Origin: an uncultured Butyricicoccus sp.
GTDB taxonomy: Bacteria; Bacillota; Clostridia; Oscillospirales; Butyricicoccaceae
Assembly: GCA_900544475.1 (NCBI GenBank)
Contig: UQVU01000008.1
Location: 1-30,843, forward strand
Length of the DNA: 30,843 bases
Reading direction: 5' to 3'
The notes beneath the pieces are model-generated. The model did no database searches. It was not told the origin of the DNA and saw only the letters and a list, made by a program, of their open reading frames with translations. Positions 1-6,500 of the stretch are shown one piece after another; position 1 is the first letter of the stretch, and every line of letters starts with the position of its first letter. The translations under genes were made by a program, and so were the position numbers.

Positions 1-297
1 CTGCCATATCTCATCCAGCCTCTCCTGTATCTCCTGCATATCCGCTTTGTACGCGCCGCCTCCCGCGTTGATCCGCTTGGCGATCTGATTGATGTTCCGG
101 CCGATGGCGGACAGAGCGGCGTTCATCCGCTCGATATCCGTGGTGTCAGGCTGGATGATATACCCGTCTATCGCCATCTTCCGCAGATACGCCCCGTACC
201 GCCGTGTGGGGAGCTACGCCATCTTTTCATCTACGAGCCGTTTTTCCTCCTCCGTCACATAGAATTTCATCTGAATGTTCCGCTTTCAGTTCGCCAT
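1..297 (-). pseudogene. Decayed MobC-type plasmid mobilisation protein, runs off the window edge
   Basis: Read from the ATG at 297, the frame stays open to position 1 apart from two stops: TGA at 288-286 (codon 4) and TAG at 216-214 (codon 28). Ignoring them, it reads MAN-stop-KRNIQMKFYVTEEEK, then RRYGAYLRKMAIDGYI, then GRNINQIAKRIN and finally EIQERLDEIW. That pattern (basic N-terminus, ribbon-helix-helix-like start, the NINQIAKRIN core and a terminal EIW) is typical of MobC relaxosome accessory proteins of Firmicutes mobilisable elements, which help the relaxase at oriT. Both stops are one C-to-T change from sense codons (CGA and CAG), which fits recent decay. A relaxase gene would be expected just left of the window. 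I infer a dead mobilisation module; sequencing error at two sites is the alternative. Confidence 0.8.
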
Positions 298-299
298 GG

Positions 300-617
300 G
301 CAGCCTCCGTTTCTCATAAGGGTCTGGGGTCTCGCCTGTCAGCTCGGTCGGCGCTTCAAAGCGTTTCACGCTTTGAGGTCTCCACCGGAGACCCGCGCCC
401 CAGCAAGCAATTTTGACTGTTCGGGCAAGGGACCTGAACAGCGCAAAATCCGCAAGCGGGTACTCGCTTGCTGTGCTTGCTGACTACTTCGTACCCCCGT
501 ATTTCCCCCTCTACCCATACTACAATCTGAAGGGGGCGTTTTGGCCAGTTTCGGAGGACTTTTCCAAAAAATGTCGCTCCTATCCGTAACTTTTCGCTGA
601 ACACTTCGCCGGATGCC
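300..617. other. Hairpin-rich non-coding spacer, possible oriT
   Basis: I see no convincing gene here. The stretch lies directly upstream of the mobC remnant, where mobilisable elements usually carry oriT. It holds a run of perfect inverted repeats: 356-363 with 369-376 (8 bp, 5-nt loop), 377-383 with 387-393 (7 bp, 3-nt loop) and 452-458 with 465-471 (7 bp; almost continuous 20-bp palindrome). A G-rich stretch follows at about 530-540. The oriT role is an inference from position and hairpins; no nick site is identified with certainty. Confidence 0.4.
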
Positions 618-646
618 TTGTGTTTCTTCGGATATTCGTATATAAT
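618..646 (+). promoter_or_regulatory. Sigma-A-type promoter of the HTH/ECF sigma operon
   Basis: TTGTGT at 618-623 and a perfect TATAAT at 641-646 are separated by exactly 17 bases. The -10 lies 37 bases upstream of the HTH gene start at 683. The operon therefore seems to be read by the housekeeping sigma factor rather than only by its own ECF factor. Confidence 0.75.
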
Positions 647-682
647 GTATCGTGTTGAGCATTATCCATGCGGAGGTGCGGT

Positions 683-892
683 ATGAACGGGATCAAGGGC
701 TATATCTCCATTCGGGAGGCCTCCTATCGTTGGGGCGTGTCAGAGCGGCGGGTCAACCAATACTGCGCCGAGGGGCGGATCCCCGGCGCATCCCGGTTCG
801 GGCGTTCATGGGCGATCCCAGAAAACGCGGAAAAGCCGTCCGACCCGCGCTTTCAAGGGCAGCACCGCGATCCCGGCAGGACAAGCACCTGA
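683..892 (+). CDS. Small helix-turn-helix (excisionase/MerR-like) DNA-binding protein
   Basis: This is a 69-residue protein. The segment ISIREASYRWGVSERRVNQY followed by GRIPGASRFGRSWAIP is a winged-helix HTH of the HTH_17/excisionase type: a recognition helix around residues 17-27, then the typical GRIPGA...W.IP wing. The ATG at 683 is chosen over the upstream in-frame ATG at 668 because GGAGGTG (672-678) sits just ahead of it. Such small proteins are common on mobile elements, where they act as excision factors or local regulators. It is the first gene of the sigma/PrsW operon, 48 bases before the sigma gene, so it may regulate the cassette. The C-terminal tail (about residues 52-69) is polar and probably disordered. 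Exact function is unknown. Confidence 0.75.
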   Translation: MNGIKGYISIREASYRWGVSERRVNQYCAEGRIPGASRFGRSWAIPENAEKPSDPRFQGQHRDPGRTST

Positions 893-900
893 CAGACACC

Positions 901-921
901 CGGCTGCATTGGAAGCAGCCG
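901..921 (+). promoter_or_regulatory. Perfect 7-bp hairpin just ahead of the sigma gene ribosome binding site
   Basis: CGGCTGC (901-907) and GCAGCCG (915-921) form a perfect stem with a 7-nt loop. It is followed at once by the A-rich Shine-Dalgarno region CAAAAAGGAAG. It lacks a U tract, so it is unlikely to be a terminator. It could tune sigma translation or stabilise the mRNA end; that role is an inference. Confidence 0.5.
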
Positions 922-940
922 CAAAAAGGAAGTGAACGCT

Positions 941-1489
941 ATGACCTGCGACGAGAGCTTATACCGCCAATATCTGAGCGGTGACGACGAAGGGCTCAAT
1001 GCCCTGATGAAAAAATACGGCGACCCCCTGACCCTGTATATCGACGGCTACCTGCACGACGTTCACGAGTCCGAGGAGCTGATGCTGGATGTTTTCGCCT
1101 ATCTGTTCACGAAAAAGCCCCGCATCCGGGACGGCGGCTTCAAGGCGTATCTCTATAAGGCGGCGCGGCACATGGCGCTGCGCCATAAGAGCAAACGAAA
1201 GCCCCTGTTCAGCCTCGACGCGCTGACCGGCGAGCCGGACGGACAGCTGCTGGCGGAGGAGGTCATACGGACAGAGGAGCGAAACCGCGTCCTGCACTTC
1301 TGCATGGATGAAATGAACCCGGACTATCGGGAGGTTTTATATCTCACCTATTTTGAGGGCATGAGCTACGCGCAGGCGGCGGAGGTCACGGGAAAAACGG
1401 TGAAGCAGATCACCAACATGGTGTATCGCGGAAAAGAGAGCCTGCGAAGGCTGCTGGAACGGGAGGGGATCACAAATGCGGAGTCATGA
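941..1489 (+). CDS. ECF-type RNA polymerase sigma factor
   Basis: This 182-residue protein has the two-domain layout of ECF (group 4) sigma factors. Region 2 spans about residues 6-80 (YRQYLSGDDEGLNALMKKYG to GFKAYLYKAARHMALRHKSK). Region 4 spans about 120-178 (MDEMNPDYREVLYLTYFEGM, then SYAQAAEVTGKTVKQITNMV as the HTH that reads the -35). There is no region 1 or 3. An in-frame GTG at 932 also exists, but AGGAAG (928-932) is well spaced only for the ATG at 941. The gene overlaps the next by 14 bases, so the two are probably translationally coupled. With a PrsW-type protease in the same operon, it is likely held by a membrane anti-sigma factor and released by proteolysis. The likely target is the giant surface-protein operon downstream, an inference from position. 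Confidence 0.92.
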   Translation: MTCDESLYRQYLSGDDEGLNALMKKYGDPLTLYIDGYLHDVHESEELMLDVFAYLFTKKPRIRDGGFKAYLYKAARHMALRHKSKRKPLFSLDALTGEPDGQLLAEEVIRTEERNRVLHFCMDEMNPDYREVLYLTYFEGMSYAQAAEVTGKTVKQITNMVYRGKESLRRLLEREGITNAES

Positions 1490-1838
1490 GGAGCGCGTCG
1501 CGGAGACAAAGCGGCGCATCGCCAAAATGGAACGAGAGAAACGGCGTCGGCGCAATACGGTCACCATGGCTTCCGCCGTGGCGGCATGCCTTGTGCTGCT
1601 CATAGGCGCGTCCCTCGCCATGCCCGGCATTGCCGCGCGGATACAGACCGGTGACTACTCCGGCTTTGAAACGGCGGCCAGTATGTACGGCGGCGGCGCT
1701 GCCTTGGGATACATCGTCATTGGGCTGCTGGCGTTTTTACTCGGCGTGTGCGTGACCGTTCTGTGCTTCCGGCTGCGTCAGATGAGCCGTGAGGACGATC
1801 AGAACAAAGAAAGCGAGGGGATTCATGGAGCTGATTGA
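1476..1838 (+). CDS. Two-TM membrane protein with basic N-terminus, candidate anti-sigma factor
   Basis: This 120-residue protein has a strongly basic cytoplasmic N-terminus (about 1-28, including a KRRRR run), a transmembrane helix at about 30-50, a short outside loop, a second helix at about 75-98 and an acidic/basic tail. The ATG at 1476 follows GGGAGGGG (1461-1468) and overlaps the sigma gene end. I recognise no named family, and there is no zinc-binding HxxxCxxC motif of ZAS anti-sigma factors. Its place directly after an ECF sigma gene and upstream of a PrsW homologue makes it the natural candidate for the membrane anti-sigma factor; this is inference. It resembles the protein at 3236-3589 in size, topology and the motif around 93-100 (VTVLCFRLR here, ITALCIRLR there). 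Confidence 0.75.
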   Translation: MRSHEERVAETKRRIAKMEREKRRRRNTVTMASAVAACLVLLIGASLAMPGIAARIQTGDYSGFETAASMYGGGAALGYIVIGLLAFLLGVCVTVLCFRLRQMSREDDQNKESEGIHGAD

Positions 1839-2451
1839 GAACCTGCTACAACTGCTGACCACGTTCGTCGGCGCGCTGCTCTCGGGTATCTCCTACCGAA
1901 AAAGTGGGCGACAGGTGTATTTTCTGCTGCTGTGCTTCTACGACTGCTTTGCCCTTGGCGCGCTCTACTGGACGCTGTACCTGCTGCTGTTCGATACCAC
2001 GCCGCGGGTTTTCTATGTCTCGGAGTTCGGCTGGGTGGCGAGTCTCATCTTCCTGCGCATTTTGCAGGCGACGCTCTCCACACCGGAGGAACGCAGTTTC
2101 CGCTGCCGCAGGGCATGGCTTGCGCCTGCATTCGGCCTTCCGCTGCTGGCGTTCTACTGTGCTTTCGGGGACATTCTCTCCAACCTGATCTGGTGCGGCA
2201 TGATGATGAACCTCTCCTTCTGCGCCATTCGTGGGCTGGTCTACGCCAATGGGCAGACGGGCGCGGCGTGGAATATGCGGTACTTCCACATCGGCGTGCT
2301 GTGCTTTGCGTTCTCGGAGTACCTGCTTTGGACGGTGGGCTGCTTCTGGCCCAACACCTCCCCGGACAGCCCCGCCTTCTGGTGCGATATGCTGCTGACG
2401 CTCGCCATATTGGGGCTACTGCCCGCCATGAGAAAGGCGGTGGCGGCATGA
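1825..2451 (+). CDS. Polytopic membrane protein of unknown function
   Basis: This 208-residue, very hydrophobic protein has about six or seven predicted helices (near residues 4-22, 30-53, 64-82, 96-112, 116-136, 150-170 and 185-203). It is unusually rich in aromatic and cysteine residues, for example FLLLCFYDCFALGALYW. The ATG at 1825 is preferred over an upstream in-frame start at 1789 because GAGGGG (1815-1820) is placed for it. It overlaps the previous gene by 14 bases and the PrsW gene by 4 (ATGA at 2448-2451), so the set is co-translated. I do not recognise the family. Location suggests a sensor or partner for the sigma-release pathway, but no catalytic motif is visible. Confidence 0.75.
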   Translation: MELIENLLQLLTTFVGALLSGISYRKSGRQVYFLLLCFYDCFALGALYWTLYLLLFDTTPRVFYVSEFGWVASLIFLRILQATLSTPEERSFRCRRAWLAPAFGLPLLAFYCAFGDILSNLIWCGMMMNLSFCAIRGLVYANGQTGAAWNMRYFHIGVLCFAFSEYLLWTVGCFWPNTSPDSPAFWCDMLLTLAILGLLPAMRKAVAA

Positions 2452-3077
2452 CCTATATTGAAAATATCTTCCTCTGCATGGTATCTCCCCTGCTGGTGGC
2501 CGCTTTGTGCATGGGCAGGCGGCAGCTCCGCTTCTTCCTGTTCTGCATTGCCGGGATGGGGGTGTGCCTGTTCTCGGCCTATATCAACACCTTCCTTGCG
2601 GCGGTATGCCGGGCGGACGCCCTTGCCGCCACGGCGGAGATCGCGCCGGTGGTGGAGGAAATGATGAAGCTGCTGCCGCTGGTGTTCTATCTTCTGGTAT
2701 TCGAGCCGGAGGGAGATAAAATCAAGCCCGCCGCCATCACGATTGCCCTTGCCTTCGCCACCTTTGAAAACGTCTGCTATCTCATCCAGAACGGCGCGGA
2801 CCGCTTCTCCTTCATCTTCTTCCGTGGCTTCGGTACAGGGGCTATGCACGTCCTCTGCGGCCTGACCGTGGGCGGCGGGCTTGCCTATGCGTGGCAGCGG
2901 ACGTGGCTGAAGGTGGCCGGCACCTGCGGCCTGCTGGGCGCGGCCATCACCCTCCACGCCATCTACAATCTGCTCATCGCCTACGGCGGCGCGGCGCAGT
3001 ACATCGCCTACGCCCTGCCGGCGCTGCTGGTGGCGGCGGGAAAGCTGTCTGCTTTCCGATTATCGCGGAAGCAATAA
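2448..3077 (+). CDS. PrsW-family intramembrane protease
   Basis: This 209-residue polytopic membrane protein carries the signature of PrsW glutamic-type intramembrane proteases: VVEEMMK (E70, E71, K74), FATFENVCYL (F103, E107), RGFGTGAMHVL (H134) and LHAIYN (H170), each in or next to a hydrophobic helix. In Bacillus subtilis, PrsW makes the first cut in anti-sigma factor RsiW to free SigW; Clostridioides difficile uses a PrsW with an ECF sigma (CsfT) in the same way. Here the gene sits in an operon with an ECF sigma factor and shares a 4-base ATGA overlap with the gene before it. The likely substrate is a membrane anti-sigma partner, probably the two-TM protein at 1476-1838. A strong terminator follows. 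Confidence 0.85.
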   Translation: MTYIENIFLCMVSPLLVAALCMGRRQLRFFLFCIAGMGVCLFSAYINTFLAAVCRADALAATAEIAPVVEEMMKLLPLVFYLLVFEPEGDKIKPAAITIALAFATFENVCYLIQNGADRFSFIFFRGFGTGAMHVLCGLTVGGGLAYAWQRTWLKVAGTCGLLGAAITLHAIYNLLIAYGGAAQYIAYALPALLVAAGKLSAFRLSRKQ

Positions 3078-3092
3078 CCGAATATCCACTCC

Positions 3093-3128
3093 TTGAGAGC
3101 TGCTTTTTGGCGGCTCTCAAATTTTTTT
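3093..3128 (+). terminator. Rho-independent terminator of the sigma/PrsW operon
   Basis: TTGAGAGC (3093-3100) pairs with GCTCTCAA (3113-3120) around a T-rich loop, followed by A and seven T residues (3121-3128). It separates the regulatory operon from the giant surface-protein operon, so the latter needs its own promoter. Confidence 0.85.
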
Positions 3129-3148
3129 GAAAAATTTTGCGTTTTGGG

Positions 3149-3180
3149 TGAGAGTTTTTTCGATTTTTTGTACCTATATA
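3149..3180 (+). promoter_or_regulatory. Possible ECF-type promoter for the giant surface-protein operon
   Basis: The only gap with room for a promoter before the 3236 start holds a TATATA at 3175-3180, but nothing like TTGACA at 16-18 bases upstream. Instead there is TGAGAG followed by a T tract (3149-3160) and TGTACC (3169-3174). This loosely recalls ECF promoters (GAAC-like -35, CGTA-like -10), though the spacing is shorter than the SigW consensus. The assignment is tentative and based mainly on the absence of a sigma-A -35 next to an ECF sigma gene. Confidence 0.35.
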
Positions 3181-3235
3181 AGTGAAAGGGTTTTTATCAC
3201 AGTTTCAGACAAACCGGAAAGGGGGTTCGAACAAT

Positions 3236-3589
3236 ATGTACGATACCGCAAGACGGGTCGCACTCGTCAAGCAGCGGGTGCGGGAAAACACCCGCCGGAG
3301 GCAGCGGCGCGGCATATATGGACTGAGCGGTGCGTGTATGCTGCTGTTCGCGGTGCTGATGCAGGCGGCAGGCACGGTCGTCGGGCCGGGGCAGACCGCC
3401 GCGTGTGGCGTGTTCGGCGCGATGCTGCTGCGGGAGGACGCGGGCGGCTATGTGCTGGTTGCTGTCGTCTCCTTTGCAGCGGCGGTGGTCATCACCGCAC
3501 TGTGCATTCGGCTCAGAAACAGAGAAAACCAGAAAAAAGACGGAACGGACAAGCCCGCCCGACACGAACAGGAGGAGAAAAGCCAATGA
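3236..3589 (+). CDS. Two-TM membrane protein related to the one at 1476-1838
   Basis: This 117-residue protein has a basic N-terminus (residues 1-26, with a RRRQRR run), helices at about 27-50 and 70-93, and a charged tail. Topology, size and the conserved stretch VVITALCIRLRNRENQKK match the protein at 1476-1838 (VCVTVLCFRLRQMSREDDQNK), so I infer a duplicated family. The ATG at 3236 follows GGAAAGGGGG (3216-3225); an in-frame start at 3182 lacks such a site. Its stop overlaps the start of the giant surface protein (ATGA at 3586-3589), so the two are translated together. It may be a second anti-sigma-like protein or a membrane partner for export of the giant protein. Function is not known. 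Confidence 0.75.
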   Translation: MYDTARRVALVKQRVRENTRRRQRRGIYGLSGACMLLFAVLMQAAGTVVGPGQTAACGVFGAMLLREDAGGYVLVAVVSFAAAVVITALCIRLRNRENQKKDGTDKPARHEQEEKSQ

Positions 3590-6500
3590 AAAAACGAATA
3601 CTTAGCATACTGCTCGTCTGCTGCATGGTGCTGACCATGCTGCCGACGACGGCGTTTGCAGCGCTGAGCGATTCGCTGGGCAACACACCCAGGGAAAATC
3701 AGGCGATTTTGGAGCAGCTCTCCGCCCTGACTGGCAGCAGCAGCGACCAGGTGCTTTCCATGCTGAACGCTTTGGGGCTGCTGGATGAAGACGGCAATTT
3801 CAAGGTGGATCAAACCATCACGCTGGACGGCCAGGTGTTGACACTGGCGGCTGTCATGGAGCTGCTGGAAAATCCCGCCACGGATCTCACCCGCATAGCC
3901 GACGTGGATGGGACTCCGGTGGCGCTGGGCGATTTGAAGACCATGATCCAAATCGAACAGGAGCTGCAGCGGATCAAGGACACCTATTTCTCCGGCAGGG
4001 AGTTTACCGGGGAAGCTCTGGAGAATCTCAACAGCCTGATGGAGCAGCTGGAGCTGCGGGGCATCAGCTTGCAGTATTCCGCCTCTGCCACAGCGCCCGA
4101 GGGCGTTGAGACGGTGGATATGAGCGGCATGATGAGCCTAACGCTGGGGACCGAAGCATACAACAACAAATGCAGCTCTGGGACTTTTACTGTATACGGC
4201 GGAAAACCGGTCGGCTTTTCCTACCGCATTCAAAAAGGCCAGCTCAGCGAGTATATCACCGATGTGGAGGTCTCGATAGGCGAGACAAGTGAGGTCGTCA
4301 AGCAAAGCGACGGGTCCTACAAGCTGACCTATAAGGTAGACGGCCCGAATTCCAGTTTAGGTGGTTGTCAAATCACTGTCAAGGTTACAACCAAAGGAGG
4401 GGCCATGGCCTGGCACGAGGGTTCTTTTTCCTATGGCGACCTGCTGGGGATGATTGAATTTTACGATGCGGAAAATCTGGTGTTCTATGACGGTGTCGGT
4501 TATGCCGACCACTGTCAGCTCAAGCTAAAAAAGACGGTTCCCGTCCCCACAATAAAAAAATCAATGACCGCGCCGAGCTATGTTGAAGAAGTCAAAAATA
4601 CAACCGTATTATATGATGATTTGTTTATTCCTTTGCTGACAGAAAGTTACACTGGCGGCAGTGCCAACAATTCGGACTTTGTTGCGCTAAGCAATACCAT
4701 CGGAATTCTGGAGGGTGCCCGCAACTTGGTGCTTCCCGACGGCTCCGCCCCATTTTATCAGCCATACCAAATCGACGCCAGCATCAAGTTTGACTGGAGT
4801 ACCGATGTAGCTGCCTATACTGGCCCTGCGCCGTATGGCAATTATAATTCTATAACCCCACAACCATATGCCCCGTTCTGTCTGACGGAGTACAAGCTCG
4901 ATGGAACAGCTCTGACGCTCAGCGGCGACAGAAAGAGAACGGAGGAATGTACGATTAACAAGGGCAGTACGGTCAGCATCTCCCTGCAGTCTACCACGAA
5001 AAACAGAGTGGATGAGAAGTACTATCTGCCCTTCGAACTGTATCTGAAGAATGTAAATAATAATATCCATAATTCCACCACCACCGCCAAGACCAGCGGC
5101 GTCCACGCCAAGCTGGTGGACACGGACAAGCCCACCATTCAAAGCGTCACGGCCCCGCCGGGAACCTATGCCAGCGGACAGCACGTGCCCATCACAGTTA
5201 CCTTTAACGAGTTCGTGGATCTTAGAAACGCCAGCGTGACCATCAATGGCAAAGTGTATACCGCCGCTGAGCTTTCCATGAACAAATACGGCGTCACGGC
5301 AATGCTCTGGTACCCGGTGCAGGATGCGGATGCCACCACGGTCACCGTCACTGGTATGACCGGCGTGGAAGATGTTTTCGGCCATGAGCTGGATACCGCA
5401 CTCTATCAAAGCGACCCGATTACCGGAGTTGAGCTGAAGAGCGTCTTGATGCGCAACGCCCCCACCGCACTGACCGCCGACTACGCCAACGGCAAGGCAT
5501 CGTTCACGATGCAGGCCAACATGGAGCAGGCCTACAAGACCGTATACAGCAATTATCACACCCCGGCAGGCACAGAGCCGAAGGAAGCCCCCTTCCGCCT
5601 CGAGCTGAGGTACAACTCCGAGGAGGAACCGATCCATCTGCAGGTCTATCTGGATACAGAGACCGGAGACTTCACCGTCAGCGACTACGAAATCGCACCA
5701 CCCTCTGATTTCGGCCGCACCTATACGGTGACGCTGCAGGCCAACGAGGGCACGAAAGACGCTCCTAAGTGGGTGAATGTTCTTCCCCTGACCCGGCAGT
5801 TCACGGTGCAAAAGAGAGTTCCCGTGAGCACGGTGACCATCGTCCCGGAAGCGAATGACGCGGACTATACGATTTCCCGCGCCGATTCCACCCGCCCCAC
5901 GCTTAAGGCAGAGGTTTTGGGGGCAGGCGGTGAGCAGGCCAGCTACACCACCGGTAAATGGAGCAGCAGTGACCCGCTCATTGCCACCATCGACGAGGAT
6001 ACCGGCGTTGTTGCTACCACAGGAGCCAAAGTGGGAACCGTCATCTTTACCTTTACGGCGGACAACGGGACTGTGGACACTGACAATGATGATGTGTCGG
6101 GCCAGTCACAGCCCTATACCGTGACGGCAGGCGATTCCCTGGCACTGGTGATTCCCGGCGGCGCGTCCATCGTGACGCGGGTAAATCAGCCCGCCACCGT
6201 GCTGTGGAGCTCCAACGCCGCGCAGATGGCACCGAACAAAGAGTTCCATTACAGGATCGACCTGTATGAGGGCAACTACAAGAATGAGGCGGCGCTGAGC
6301 GGCCGCAATCCCGTTGCGACTTATACCGCCGGCAAGGATAAAAACAGCGTGCAGATCGAGGAGAATGTGCTCTCCAAGCTCTCCAACGGCAATACCCCTG
6401 CCTACACGGTATTGGTCTCCATGCCGCACCCCAATGCCGGGGGTGAGGACGTCCGCCTGTCAGCACTTGCCTGGATCATCGTGCAGGCACCGCCTGCCGC

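Noticed and set aside
1932..2447. Extension of the PrsW gene back to 1932
   Set aside because: It overlaps the coding frame of the membrane protein at 1825-2451 and has no PrsW features; the ATGA overlap at 2448 is the natural start.
3127..3585. Upstream extension of the giant surface protein to 3127
   Set aside because: The frame is open, but it would place about 150 non-signal residues ahead of a perfect signal peptide and overlap a better gene (3236-3589). GGAGGAG and the ATGA overlap support 3586.
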